A DNA stretch of 64,000 bases from the NCBI GenBank assembly GCA_037481615.1, contig JBBFLI010000006.1; one strand, 5' to 3'. Positions 16,532 to 25,029 of this stretch are shown here, piece by piece. The position numbers and the translations under genes were made by a program. The notes under the pieces were generated by a model. The model was not told the DNA's origin. It did not search any database and saw only the letters and a program-made list of their open reading frames with translations. The DNA is from SpSt-501 sp037481615. Its GTDB lineage: Bacteria; Desulfobacterota; Desulfobacteria; Desulfobacterales; SpSt-501. How positions within the stretch are numbered: position 1 is the stretch's first letter; each line of letters opens with the position of its first letter.

Positions 16532-17926
16532 ATGAAAACAACTTGTGCATATTCGACAAGCGGGCAAGCGGTGGACGGCGGCGCCGGAGCCGCCCTGGAA
16601 GAAGCCGGAGAGGGGCCGAGCCTGATCGAGTGGCGGAGCATCGCCAAGCCGCTTCTGGCCATCGTCGCCGCTTTTCTTGTGTTCTACTTCCTGCCGCTCG
16701 AGAGCGCGCGATTGCAGGGGGCGGTGATCTCCTCTCTTGCCCTCACGCGGTGGTATGCCCGCGAACACGTTCTTCTCTGTCTCGTGCCCGCATTTTTCAT
16801 CGCGGGGGCGATCGCGACCTTCGTCTCCCAGGCCGCGGTCATGAAATACCTCGGCGCAGGCGCCCGCAAGGTGCTTGCCTACGGGGTCTCCTCGGTGTCC
16901 GGGAGCATTCTCGCCGTCTGCTCCTGCACCGTGCTTCCGCTCTTTGCCGGCATCTGGAAACGGGGGGCGGGACTGGGACCGGCGATCGCCTTTTTGTATT
17001 CGGGGCCGGCCATCAACGTGCTCGCCGTCGTGATGACCGCCCGCATCCTCGGCCTCGAGATCGGGATCGCCCGCGCCGTGGGGGCGGTCTCCTTCAGCGT
17101 GGTGATCGGGCTCATCATGCACCTGGTCTACCGTAAGGAGGAGACCCAGAAGGCCCATGCGGCGCTGCACCTGCCGCAAGCCCCCGCGACGCGCCCCTTG
17201 TGGCAGAACGCGTTGCAATTCGCTCTGCTCGTGGCGATCCTGATCTTTTCCACCTGGGGCCGCTCGGAGGATCCCGCCGACGCCCTTTGGAACTCGGTCT
17301 ATGCCGTGAAATGGTGGCTTGCGGGGATCTTCGCCGCGGGCCTCGGCGCAGTCCTCGTCGCCTGGTTCCGGGTGAAGGCGGTCAAGGTCGCCGCCGCCGC
17401 CGCGGTCGTCCTCTTGCTCGCCCTCTTCTTCCCCGGCGCTCCGCTCGCCGCCTTCTCCGCGGCGATTGTGGCCTTCGGCTGGCTTCTCGCCTCGACCCGC
17501 GGGGAGACGCAGTCCTGGTTTCTATCTTCCTGGGATTTCGCCCGGCAGATCACCCCCCTTCTCCTCGGAGGGGTGCTCGTGGCCGGATTCCTCTTGGGGC
17601 AACCCGGGACCGAGGGCATCATCCCCGCCGTGTGGGTCGAGCGCCTGGTCGGCGGCAACTCGCTTGCGGCGAATCTCTTCTCGGCCGTGGTCGGGGCTTT
17701 CATGTACTTTGCGACCCTGACCGAAGTGCCGATCCTGCAGGGGCTGATCGCGGCCGGCATGGGCAAAGGCCCGGCGCTTGCCCTGTTGCTTGCCGGCCCG
17801 GCGCTCAGCCTGCCCAACATGCTCGTCATCCGCAGCGTCATCGGGGCCCAGAAGACCGTGGTCTACTGCAGCCTGGTCATCATCCTGTCCACGGTCTGCG
17901 GCATGATATTCGGGGCCTTCTTCTGA
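16532..17926 (+). CDS. ArsP/DUF318-superfamily permease
   Basis: A 464-residue membrane protein with about ten to twelve helices and the permease signature AVCSCTVLPLFAGIWKRG, followed by FLYSGPAINVLAVVM. Members are efflux permeases for organoarsenicals or metals (ArsP, SO_0444-type). The two Cys in VCSCTV match the conserved Cys pair of the family. It follows the ArsR gene by about 96 bp and is followed by thioredoxin-like genes, an arrangement common in anaerobes. Substrate is unknown; an arsenic or thiol-bound metal species is inferred from ArsR control. Confidence 0.8.
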   Translation: MKTTCAYSTSGQAVDGGAGAALEEAGEGPSLIEWRSIAKPLLAIVAAFLVFYFLPLESARLQGAVISSLALTRWYAREHVLLCLVPAFFIAGAIATFVSQAAVMKYLGAGARKVLAYGVSSVSGSILAVCSCTVLPLFAGIWKRGAGLGPAIAFLYSGPAINVLAVVMTARILGLEIGIARAVGAVSFSVVIGLIMHLVYRKEETQKAHAALHLPQAPATRPLWQNALQFALLVAILIFSTWGRSEDPADALWNSVYAVKWWLAGIFAAGLGAVLVAWFRVKAVKVAAAAAVVLLLALFFPGAPLAAFSAAIVAFGWLLASTRGETQSWFLSSWDFARQITPLLLGGVLVAGFLLGQPGTEGIIPAVWVERLVGGNSLAANLFSAVVGAFMYFATLTEVPILQGLIAAGMGKGPALALLLAGPALSLPNMLVIRSVIGAQKTVVYCSLVIILSTVCGMIFGAFF

Positions 17927-17951
17927 TGCCCGGGGTGAAAGGAGCGCAGTC

Positions 17952-18452
17952 ATGACCGGCCCGGAAGTCGTGCAGATACGCATCGGCGGCCACCTCGTGG
18001 GCCTGATCGGCATCAACGCCGTTCTCGAGGAAGTGGCGCAGGAATACGCCGACGGCGATCGCCGCGTCGTCGAGGAGGCGCTGCTGGCCCGGGTGAGCCG
18101 GCAAAACTACATCGCCCCACCGGCCCGCGAGGCCTACCGCGCGGCCCTCTACCGCGAGTATTGCAAGTTCATCGGCCGGCCGATCCCGGAGGAGGAAGAG
18201 GGACCCCTGGTGGTCAAAGTCCTGGGGCCCGGCTGTCCCCAGTGCGACCGCCTGGAGAAGGACCTGATGGCGGTTCTTGCCGAGCTCAAGCTCGCCGCGG
18301 ACCTCGAGCATGTGCGCGATGTCCGCGAAATCGCCCGCTACGGGGTGATGGGCAGTCCGGCGCTCGTCATCAACGGCAAGGTGGTCGCGGTCGGCCGCGT
18401 CCCGGGCCGAAACCAGCTGCGGGAGTGGCTGAAGGCGGCGGCCGGGAAATGA
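17952..18452 (+). CDS. Thioredoxin-like protein with an extra N-terminal domain
   Basis: A 166-residue protein in two parts. Residues about 1-80 (RIGGHLVGLIGINAVLEEVA, later RQNYIAPPAREAYRAALYREY) form a helical domain I do not recognise. Residues about 88-166 form a small redox domain of the same kind as the next gene: VLGPGCPQCDRLEKDL, with the CxxC active site, then MGSPALVINGKVVAVGRVPG. The two redox domains are clearly paralogous. GGAGCG lies upstream of the ATG. It probably works with the permease in reducing or handing over thiol-bound metals. Confidence 0.75.
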   Translation: MTGPEVVQIRIGGHLVGLIGINAVLEEVAQEYADGDRRVVEEALLARVSRQNYIAPPAREAYRAALYREYCKFIGRPIPEEEEGPLVVKVLGPGCPQCDRLEKDLMAVLAELKLAADLEHVRDVREIARYGVMGSPALVINGKVVAVGRVPGRNQLREWLKAAAGK

Positions 18453-18545
18453 CCCGCCGCGGGCGAGGGTTGCGCAGCGGGATCGGTCGTGTCATCTTTC
18501 GGAAGATAACGAAGAACGGCGGATAAGGGAAAGGAGATTCAAGAA

Positions 18546-18779
18546 ATGAACATCAAAGTTCTGGGGCCCGGCTGCCCCAAGTGCCAGCAGACCGAGCGCA
18601 TCGTGAAGGAGGCCGCGGCCGAGGCCGGCGTCGATGCCGTGGTCGAAAAGGTGACCGATATGCTGAAGATCGCCGATTACGGGGTCTTCGGCACCCCTTC
18701 CGTGGTGATTGACGGCGAGGTCAAGTGTGTCGGCAAGATCCCCACAAAGGAAGAAGTGAAACAATGGCTCAAACGTTGA
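18546..18779 (+). CDS. Small thioredoxin-family redox-active disulfide protein
   Basis: A 77-residue protein, the whole of which is a minimal thioredoxin fold: KVLGPGCPKCQQTERIVKE with a CPKC active site, then YGVFGTPSVVIDGEVKCVGK. It matches the redox-active disulfide protein family often placed beside ArsP-type permeases. The ATG follows GGAAAGGAG. It is the free-standing counterpart of the C-terminal half of the preceding gene. Confidence 0.88.
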   Translation: MNIKVLGPGCPKCQQTERIVKEAAAEAGVDAVVEKVTDMLKIADYGVFGTPSVVIDGEVKCVGKIPTKEEVKQWLKR

Positions 18780-18896
18780 GCCCCTGAAGGCGGGCGGGGG
18801 GCCCGATCGAAACCAGGCGTTCTTGCGCCGCCTGCCGGATGAAGCCCCTCGGGGGCGTGGGACGGCGTGGCGGTGATTTTCGAGGAGGAAACCGCT

Positions 18897-19316
18897 ATGG
18901 CTCAAGACTGCTGCGCAACCGGAAATTCCATCATGATTCTCGCTTGCTCGGGCGGCTCCAACGTGGGGCAGATCGCCAATCAGGCCGCGGTCGAGCTCAC
19001 GCAGGAAAAATTCGGGACGATGTATTGCCTGGCCGGAATCGGCGGGGGGCTCCAGGGCTTCATTCAATCCGCAAAGGACGTGCCCGTCATCGTGGCCGTC
19101 GACGGCTGCGCCGTCGGCTGCGCCCGAGCGACCCTCAAGCGGGCCGGGATCGACTCTTTCCAGCATATCGTGCTCACCGAGCTGGGGATCGAAAAGAACA
19201 AGAATTTCCAGTTGAACCCCGAAGACGTGCGCCGGGCGAAGGAGGCTGTACGCGCGGCCCGTCCAAATGCGGACGCCGCCGACTTTCGAGCGGCCCACGG
19301 GTGCTGCAATAGATGA
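18897..19316 (+). CDS. DGC-domain putative zinc-binding protein
   Basis: A 139-residue protein with the DGC-domain pattern. It begins MAQDCCATG, continues with IMILACSGGSNVGQIANQAA, and has VDGCAVGCARATLKRAG, the motif the family is named for. Many Cys residues, including a terminal CCNR, suggest metal binding. The ATG follows CGAGGAGGAAACC, and the stop overlaps the next ATG (ATGA at 19313). Function of the family is unknown; the setting in a thiol-redox cluster suggests metal or thiol handling. Confidence 0.8.
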   Translation: MAQDCCATGNSIMILACSGGSNVGQIANQAAVELTQEKFGTMYCLAGIGGGLQGFIQSAKDVPVIVAVDGCAVGCARATLKRAGIDSFQHIVLTELGIEKNKNFQLNPEDVRRAKEAVRAARPNADAADFRAAHGCCNR

Positions 19317-19702
19317 CGCGGGCGCGGCCGGCCATGGCGGTGGCGGGGTTTCTGCTGGCTGCGGCCCTGACGGCGACCGGGCCGGTGGAGGGCGCAGCGG
19401 AAGACTTCCGTCATGTCCCCGTACAGGGCATGGTGACCCTGCTCGACTTAGGCTCCGACCAGTGTGTGCCCTGCAAGCTCATGGCCCCCATCCTGAAGAA
19501 GGTCGAACAGGACTACAAGGATCGGGCCGCCGTCATCGTGATCGACGTCTATCGCTACCCCGAGCAGGCCAGGCGCTTCAACATCCGGGCGATCCCCACG
19601 CAGATCTTCTTCGACAAGAACGGGAAGGAAGTTTTCCGCCATCTGGGTTTCATGACCGAAAAGGCGATCGTCGAGCAACTGGCGAAAATGGGGGTCAAAT
19701 GA
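19313..19702 (+). CDS. Exported thioredoxin-like protein
   Basis: A 129-residue thioredoxin-fold protein. Residues about 1-29 (AVAGFLLAAALTATGPVEGA) are a signal peptide, so it acts in the periplasm. The active site is DQCVPCKLMAPILKK, and the cis-Pro loop is FNIRAIPTQIFFDKNGKEVF. It is coupled by ATGA overlaps to the genes on both sides. With the CcdA protein encoded downstream it probably forms a relay that keeps periplasmic thiols reduced. Confidence 0.88.
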   Translation: MTRARPAMAVAGFLLAAALTATGPVEGAAEDFRHVPVQGMVTLLDLGSDQCVPCKLMAPILKKVEQDYKDRAAVIVIDVYRYPEQARRFNIRAIPTQIFFDKNGKEVFRHLGFMTEKAIVEQLAKMGVK

Positions 19703-20601
19703 ACTCGGCCCTGACGTTCGGCCTGCTCGTCGTCTCATGGCTCGTTTACGCCGCCCCGGGCTTTGCGGCGGTCACCGTGGAAGATCGTTATCCCGGGCTG
19801 GCGGGCGGGGTGCTGCGCGCCGCGCGCCTGGCCGAGCTTCCCCCGGCGGTGCTCTTCAAAAGCGCAGAGCTGGAAATCCGCACCGATGAGCTCGATCGCC
19901 TGCTGCGGGAGGCGCCGCCGGACTGGAAACCCCAGCTCGAAAAGAACCGCTTCTTCCTCCTCGAGCGCGAGGCCGGGCGCCGGATCCTCGTCCGCGAGGC
20001 GCGGCGGGAGGGGTTGGCGGGGCCCGGGGTGGCCGACGAGCAGGCGGTGGAAGCCTTCTTGCGGCGGCTGGGCGCCAAGGCGAGCGTGAGCCAGACGGAA
20101 GTGCGCGCCTTCTACGAGCAGAACCGCGGGATGATCGGCGAAGCCCCCTACGAGCAGGTCTCGGGGGCGATCCGCCGGATGCTCCTGCAGCAGAAGCAGG
20201 AGCAGGCCGTCGTCGAGTTTCTCTTGGCCTTGGAAAAGAGGATCCCCCTGGAAGTGAACGCCGCCTGGCTCCCGGGCCAGGCCGCGCTCGCGCGTGACAA
20301 CGCCGTCGACCGCGCGCGCCTCTCCGGAAGGCCGACCGTGGTCGAGTTTGGGGCCACGGGCTGCGTTCCCTGCGACATGATGCAGCCCATCCTCGACAAG
20401 CTCCGCAAGGCCCATGCCGAGCGGCTGAACGTGGTCTTCGTTCACGTCGGCGAGGAGAAGGTTCTTGCCGCCCGCCACGGGATCCGGGCGATCCCGGTCC
20501 AGGTGTTTTTCGACCGCGGGGGCAGGGAGTTCTTCCGGCACGAAGGCTTTTTCCCTGAGGCCGAGGTGAACCGGGTTTTGGCGCAGATGGGCGTCCGCTG
20601 A
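19699..20601 (+). CDS. Exported fusion of a SurA/peptidyl-prolyl-isomerase-like region and a thioredoxin domain
   Basis: A 300-residue exported protein. After a signal peptide (VVSWLVYAAPGFAA) comes a helical SurA/parvulin N-domain-like region, about residues 25-190, with LEREAGRRILVREARREGL and SVSQTEVRAFYEQNRGMIGE. The C-terminal part, about residues 195-300, is a thioredoxin domain with GATGCVPCDMMQPILDKL and HGIRAIPVQVFFDRGGREFF, close to the preceding protein. I see no PPIase catalytic domain. The fusion suggests a client-binding arm attached to a reductase. It is coupled to the upstream gene by ATGA. Confidence 0.75.
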   Translation: MNSALTFGLLVVSWLVYAAPGFAAVTVEDRYPGLAGGVLRAARLAELPPAVLFKSAELEIRTDELDRLLREAPPDWKPQLEKNRFFLLEREAGRRILVREARREGLAGPGVADEQAVEAFLRRLGAKASVSQTEVRAFYEQNRGMIGEAPYEQVSGAIRRMLLQQKQEQAVVEFLLALEKRIPLEVNAAWLPGQAALARDNAVDRARLSGRPTVVEFGATGCVPCDMMQPILDKLRKAHAERLNVVFVHVGEEKVLAARHGIRAIPVQVFFDRGGREFFRHEGFFPEAEVNRVLAQMGVR

Positions 20602-20611
20602 GGAGACCGGT

Positions 20612-21328
20612 GTGCTGGAAGCCTTCTTCATCACCGCCAACGAATGGCTGGCCGGCGGCGGCGGGCTCGCCGCCGCCGGCGCCCTCGTCTGGGGCATGGT
20701 CAGTGTCCTCTTCAGCCCCTGCCACCTCGCCTCGATCCCCTTGATCGTCGCTTACGTCGGCGGCCAGGAAAGAGCGCTCGTTCCACGGCAGGCCGCCGTC
20801 TACGCGGTGCTGTTCAGCGCGGGCCTCTTTCTCACGATCGCCCTGATCGGCGCCGTCTGCGCGTTTCTCGGCCGGATGCTCGGCGACATCGGGTCGTGGT
20901 GGCAGTCCCTCGTGGGCGCGGTCCTGATCTACGTCGCCCTCGGCATGATGGGGATCGAGTCCTGCGCGGTATCGGGCGGCTTTCTTTACCGCCTGAATTT
21001 CCGGGGTCGAGGCGGCGCGTTCGCGCTGGGGCTGGGCTACGGGGTCCTCTCCGGCTCCTGCACGTTCGGGTTCATCGCCCCGATCCTGGCCATGATCACC
21101 GTCCAGCGGGAGCCGATGCAGGGCATCGCCTTGATCCTGCTCTTCGGGATCGGCCATTGTCTGCCGATCGCCGTTGCCGGAAGCTCGACCGCGGCGATCC
21201 GGCGGCTCCTCGAAAACAGCGCCTGGCAGGGAGCCGGGAACTGGTTCCGCAAGGCCGCCGGGGCGTTGATCGGCCTGCTGGGGGTTTATTTTCTGCTCAA
21301 CCCGATTTGGATTCTCTGGTCGGCGTGA
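20612..21328 (+). CDS. ccdA: CcdA/DsbD-type membrane electron transporter
   Basis: A 238-residue protein with six to seven membrane helices. It carries electrons from cytoplasmic thioredoxin to periplasmic thioredoxin-like proteins. The two redox Cys are in LFSPCHLASIPLIVAYVGG and LSGSCTFGFIAPILAMI. The start is GTG at 20612, with GAGGAG upstream, 10 bp after the previous stop. Its place directly after two exported thioredoxins is strong support for a reducing relay. Confidence 0.88.
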   Translation: MLEAFFITANEWLAGGGGLAAAGALVWGMVSVLFSPCHLASIPLIVAYVGGQERALVPRQAAVYAVLFSAGLFLTIALIGAVCAFLGRMLGDIGSWWQSLVGAVLIYVALGMMGIESCAVSGGFLYRLNFRGRGGAFALGLGYGVLSGSCTFGFIAPILAMITVQREPMQGIALILLFGIGHCLPIAVAGSSTAAIRRLLENSAWQGAGNWFRKAAGALIGLLGVYFLLNPIWILWSA

Positions 21329-21368
21329 TGGCGGGCGGCCTGCATGCATCGGCCGGGAGGTTCGTTTC

Positions 21369-22367
21369 ATGAGCATGCTCCCTGTCCAGGAACACGAAAC
21401 CGCCGCGGCGAAATCCCTCTGCGGCTGCTCCCCGCTGGGCCATGCCGCGGCGGGGGACGGGCAGACCGGCGTCCGGCTTCTCGCCACCCTCGCCTTGAAT
21501 CTCCTCATCCCGCTCGCGCAGCTCGCGGGGGGCGTCGCCGCCGGGAGCATGGCCCTCATCTCGGACGCCACCCACAATTTCAGCGATTTCGCGGCCGTCC
21601 TGATCGCCTACATCGCCTTCCGGATCGGCAGGCGCGGCGCCTCCGTGCGCCACACGTTCGGCTACCGCCGCGCCGAGGTCCTGGCCGCGCTGGTCCAGGT
21701 GGGGCTCCTCGCGGGCGCATCGGCGGTCATCGTTCTCGAGGCCGTCGAGCGCCTGCGACACCCCACGGCCGTGGAAGGGGGGCTCGTCATGGCGCTGGCC
21801 GCCCTGGGCGTCGTCGGAAACGGCCTCTCGGCCTGGCTTCTTCACCGTGACGCCCGCCACAGCCTCAACGTGCGCGGCGCCTTCTGGCACATGGTGGGCG
21901 ACATGCTGACCTCGGTCGCCGTGCTGATCGGGGGGGCGATTCTCACCGTGCAGCCCTGGTACTGGCTGGACCCGCTTCTTTCGTTCGGGATCGTGGTGTT
22001 CATCCTCAAGAACTCCTTGACCATCGCCCGGGAGTCGGGCCTGATCCTCATGAACTCGACCCCCCGGGGACTCGACTTGGAGGCCGTGCGGCGGCACCTG
22101 GAGGGCATCGACGGCGTACGCGGTGTCCACTACCTGCATGCCTGGAACCTTGCCTCGAGCGGGATCGCCTTTTCCTGCCATGTGGTCGTGCCCGATCAGG
22201 CGGTGAGCCGGACGGAGACCCTGGCCGAGCGCCTGCGGCACGATCTCCGCAAGCGCTTCGGGATCGATCACCCGGTCTTCCAGTTCGAAACCGCGGCCTG
22301 CGGGAACGGCGACCTTCTCTGCGGGCTCTCTTGCGGGAACGGAAACGGAGGGCCTCATGGGCGTTGA
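21369..22367 (+). CDS. Cation diffusion facilitator (CzcD-type) metal exporter
   Basis: A 332-residue CDF-family transporter. Six helices carry the metal-site residues ALISDATHNFSDFAAV (helix 2, HxxxD) and HMVGDMLTSVAVLIGG (helix 5, HxxxD). A cytoplasmic domain of about 90 residues follows, including GVHYLHAWNLASSGIAFSCH. An N-terminal Cys-containing extension (LCGCSPLGH) and a C-terminal Cys-rich tail (CGNGDLLCGLSCGNGNG) could also bind metal. It exports Zn, Co, Cd or Fe in exchange for protons. The end overlaps the MauE-DUF1573 gene by 11 bp. Confidence 0.88.
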   Translation: MSMLPVQEHETAAAKSLCGCSPLGHAAAGDGQTGVRLLATLALNLLIPLAQLAGGVAAGSMALISDATHNFSDFAAVLIAYIAFRIGRRGASVRHTFGYRRAEVLAALVQVGLLAGASAVIVLEAVERLRHPTAVEGGLVMALAALGVVGNGLSAWLLHRDARHSLNVRGAFWHMVGDMLTSVAVLIGGAILTVQPWYWLDPLLSFGIVVFILKNSLTIARESGLILMNSTPRGLDLEAVRRHLEGIDGVRGVHYLHAWNLASSGIAFSCHVVVPDQAVSRTETLAERLRHDLRKRFGIDHPVFQFETAACGNGDLLCGLSCGNGNGGPHGR

Positions 22368-23508
22368 ACACCGGGGTCCGCACGGCGGAAGCGCCGGCAG
22401 GTGGGTGCGGCTTGCGGCGCGGTGGGTGCTGGGGGCGGTTTTCGTTTACGCCAGCCTGGACAAGATCGCCCACCCCGCGGCCTTCGCAAGGGATGTCTAC
22501 AACTACCAGATCCTGCCCGACGCCCTGGTCCATGCGGTTGCGCTCGTCTTGCCATGGCTCGAGCTCTTCGTCGGGGCCTGCCTGATCACCGGCTTCTGGT
22601 TCCCCGGGGCCGTGCTCACGGCGAACGGCTTGCTCGTCGTCTTCGTCGGCGCGCTCGCCTTCAACGCCGCGCGGGGCCTGGACGTCCACTGCGGCTGCTT
22701 CAGCACCGGGGGCGAGGGCCCGGCGATGGCGATGCACTGGGTTCTGCTGCGGGATGGGCTGTTTCTCGCCGTGGCGCTCGTTCTCTTCCAGGGGGTCTTT
22801 TTCGGTCGACCCCGGTCGGCGGGCAAGGTCGCGCTGCTTCTCTGCGCGGTCTGCTGGCTGGCCGCCGGGACGGGTGCGGCGGCGGAAACCGGCCTCCCCG
22901 AGGCCTTCCTTCCGCAGCCGCACCACGACTTCGGGACGGCGATCGAGGGAGACATCGTGCGGCACGAATTCGTGGTGCAGAACCGGGGGGCGGGCGAACT
23001 GCGGATCGAGAAGATCAAAACGGGCTGAGGCTGCACGGCCGCCTCGGTGACGAGGCGCATCCCCGCCGGCGGCGAGGGGACGATCCGGGTGGAGGTGAAG
23101 ACGGCGGGCTACGCCGGACGCAACATCCGCGAAAGCGTGGTGGTGCACACCAACGACCCGCAGCACTCGGTCTTCGAGTTGATGGTCAGCGGTCGGGTGG
23201 AGACCTTCGCCGACATCCAGCCGAAGACCGTTTCCCTGCGGGCGAAGCCGGGGGAGACGGTGAGCGCCGTCGCGCGCATTCTGCCGCGGCCGGAGCGGCC
23301 CTTTGCGATCCGGAACATCCGCGCCGCGAAGGGCCGTGACATCCGCTTCGAGCTTGCGCAGAAGGCGGGGCCCTCGGGGCCGGTCTATGAGCTCAGGATT
23401 TTCAACACCCGCAAGGAGCCCGGCCGGATCGCCGACATGGTGGTGATCGAAACCGACCACCCCGAGCGGCCGGCGCTGCAGGTGATGGTGACGGGGATGG
23501 TCGAGTAG
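22357..23508 (+). CDS. MauE-DUF1573 fusion selenoprotein (UGA at 23026)
   Basis: A single frame runs from ATG 22357 (ACGGAGGG upstream) to the stop at 23508 if TGA 23026-23028 is read as selenocysteine, giving 383 residues. Residues about 15-150 form a MauE/DoxX-like membrane domain (RWVLGAVFVYASLDKIAHP and LDVHCGCFSTGG). Residues about 185-383 form a DUF1573 domain. At its known active spot this protein reads KIKTG-Sec-GCTAAS, where the family normally has Cys-Gly-Cys-Thr. Both halves are in the same frame without any gap, and a strong hairpin follows the UGA. I infer a periplasmic thiol/selenol oxidoreductase fed by CcdA and the thioredoxins. Confidence 0.85.
23029..23057 (+). promoter_or_regulatory. 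SECIS hairpin for UGA at 23026
   Basis: CGCCTCG (23040-23046) pairs perfectly with CGAGGCG (23051-23057) around a GTGA loop; with the last pair open the loop reads GGTGAC. The loop begins about 18 nt after the UGA, the spacing of E. coli fdhF. A seven-bp GC-rich stem with a GGU loop fits a SelB-binding element. Confidence 0.7.
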
Positions 23509-23558
23509 AACGGCCCCGGGGGGCGGGCGGGTATCCGGTCTATCGAAGGAGGGGAAAC

Positions 23559-23714
23559 GTGACCCTGCCGTTGAAACCGGTGGTGATCGAGCTCGGGCCG
23601 GAGCAGGTGCAGCGGTTGCTCGCGATCGCCTTCGACGGCCCCGCCGAGGAGGCGCTTTCCTTCGTGCGCGGGGAGCTGCTCCCGCGCGTGGAAAAAGCGC
23701 TCGCCCGGCGCTGA
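23559..23714 (+). CDS. Small conserved-looking hypothetical protein
   Basis: A 51-residue frame starting at GTG 23559 with an excellent ribosome-binding site (GAAGGAGG, 6-7 bp upstream). The peptide begins MTLPLKPVVIELGPEQVQRL and ends VRGELLPRVEKALARR, a hydrophilic helical chain with no Cys, signal or membrane helix. It lies between the selenoprotein and an Fe-S protein on the same strand. I do not recognise the family; the ribosome-binding site and codon use suggest it is real. Confidence 0.55.
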   Translation: MTLPLKPVVIELGPEQVQRLLAIAFDGPAEEALSFVRGELLPRVEKALARR

Positions 23715-23800
23715 ATGCCCGTGTTCGAGGTCGGCTACGGCCCCGCGCATCGCTGAAGAGCCCGGCCGGCGAAGCGGCCCGTCCGCCGCAAGGAGGTCTC

Positions 23801-24325
23801 TTGTTGCTGAAAGGATATACAAAGCGGATTTTCCGGGCGGAGTGTAATCCGCGCTTTCAGTCGCTGCATTGCATCGCGGACCTCCACCAGGATGTCTCCC
23901 CGGTTTTGCCCTACCTGAATACGGTGCTGGGCGGGTTCGAGTATTTGAGGGATCCGCCGGCGCTCGTGCTGCGTTCCCGCGGCCGCCTGATCACCATCCA
24001 CGGTCGCGAGATCGCCATCAACGCCCTGCAGGACGAGGCCGAGGCCGACAAGATTCTCGAGTGGCTCAAACGCGAGATCAACCAAGCCTGGGAGAACCGC
24101 GCCGCCATCCCCCCGCGCTATGAGGGGGCGCCCAAAGCCCAGGTGCTCGAGATCCTGAAGCTCCTGCCGCGGACCAATTGCCGCCGCTGCGGGGAGCCGA
24201 CCTGCATGGTCTACGCCGCGAGGGCCGCCGAGGGGGTGAAATCGGCCGCGGGTTGCCCCGAACTCGCCGAGGAGCCCCGCAGGAAACTGGAGGCGTATCT
24301 CGGGCGGTTTGATTTCGATGCATGA
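23801..24325 (+). CDS. 4Fe-4S (CFeSP-type Fe-S domain) protein
   Basis: A 174-residue cytoplasmic protein started at TTG 23801, with AAGGAGG 5 bp upstream. The C-terminal part has the Fe-S domain of corrinoid/iron-sulfur proteins: LPRTNCRRCGEPTCMVYAA with a final Cys in AAGCPEL (CxxCxxxxC, then C). The N-terminal 110 residues (MLLKGYTKRIFRAECNPRF, then GREIAINALQDEAEADKILE) are a domain I do not recognise by name, found with this Fe-S domain in other anaerobes. It probably carries electrons within the redox cluster. Confidence 0.78.
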   Translation: MLLKGYTKRIFRAECNPRFQSLHCIADLHQDVSPVLPYLNTVLGGFEYLRDPPALVLRSRGRLITIHGREIAINALQDEAEADKILEWLKREINQAWENRAAIPPRYEGAPKAQVLEILKLLPRTNCRRCGEPTCMVYAARAAEGVKSAAGCPELAEEPRRKLEAYLGRFDFDA

Positions 24326-24427
24326 GGATCTCTGTAAGACACCGGACAGGCGATCCCCGAGCGCGAGGCACGGGGTCTCGCGGATTCGTTGGCCTTGCGG
24401 TCCGGAACCGCGGCGAGAAAACGACCC

Positions 24428-24970
24428 ATGACTGCCGGTGACCGCACGACGGTTTCCCCCCGCCGCGAACGTCCGCTGCCGGCATGGCGGGAAGCCGCCT
24501 GGCAGACGATGGCTCTTCTCATCTGGAGCGCGGCGGTCGCCCTCGCGGTCAACGCCCTGCGGCCGGACGGGATCGCCCTCGTGGGCGATTTTTCGCCCGC
24601 CGCGCGGTTCACCGCGCCGACCGGCGAGCGGATGGACATCGGACTCGAGGAGGCGGAGAAACTTTATTTCACGCGGGCGGCCGTCTTCTTCGACGCCCGG
24701 CCGGCCGAGGAATACGCCCGCGGCCACATCCGAGGCGCGCGCAGCCTGCCGCTTCAGGACCTCGACCTCAAATTTCTCGAGGAAACGGCCGACCTCGACC
24801 TGGAGACGCCGGTGATTACGTATTGCGACGGCGAGACCTGCTCCCTGAGCCACGAGCTCGCCCTCTTTTTCCGGGATGCGGGCTTCCGCAACGCCCGGGT
24901 GCTCGTGAACGGCTGGACGCTTTGGCGGGAGGCGAACCTGCCCACGGAGGCGGGCGCCCCCGGGCGATGA
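24428..24970 (+). CDS. Membrane-anchored rhodanese-like sulfurtransferase
   Basis: A 180-residue protein with one N-terminal helix (about 22-40, TMALLIWSAAVALAVNALRP) and a rhodanese domain (about 70-175): FFDARPAEEYARGHIRGARS, active-site loop TYCDGETCSLSHELAL with the catalytic Cys in YCDG, and ARVLVNGWTLWREANLPTE. It handles persulfide sulfur, probably on the periplasmic face. There is no strong ribosome-binding site before 24428. Its stop overlaps the open frame of the next gene. Confidence 0.85.
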   Translation: MTAGDRTTVSPRRERPLPAWREAAWQTMALLIWSAAVALAVNALRPDGIALVGDFSPAARFTAPTGERMDIGLEEAEKLYFTRAAVFFDARPAEEYARGHIRGARSLPLQDLDLKFLEETADLDLETPVITYCDGETCSLSHELALFFRDAGFRNARVLVNGWTLWREANLPTEAGAPGR

Positions 24971-25029
24971 TGCCGGCGGCGGCGGTGGCTCCGAAAACGC
25001 CGAGGGGTCTCGAAGAAAGGAGAACGATC

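Noticed and set aside
23715..23756. A 13-codon frame ending in TGA, possibly another recoded gene
   Set aside because: The sequence after the TGA is Arg/Pro-rich with no conservation-like pattern, and no SECIS-type hairpin was seen.
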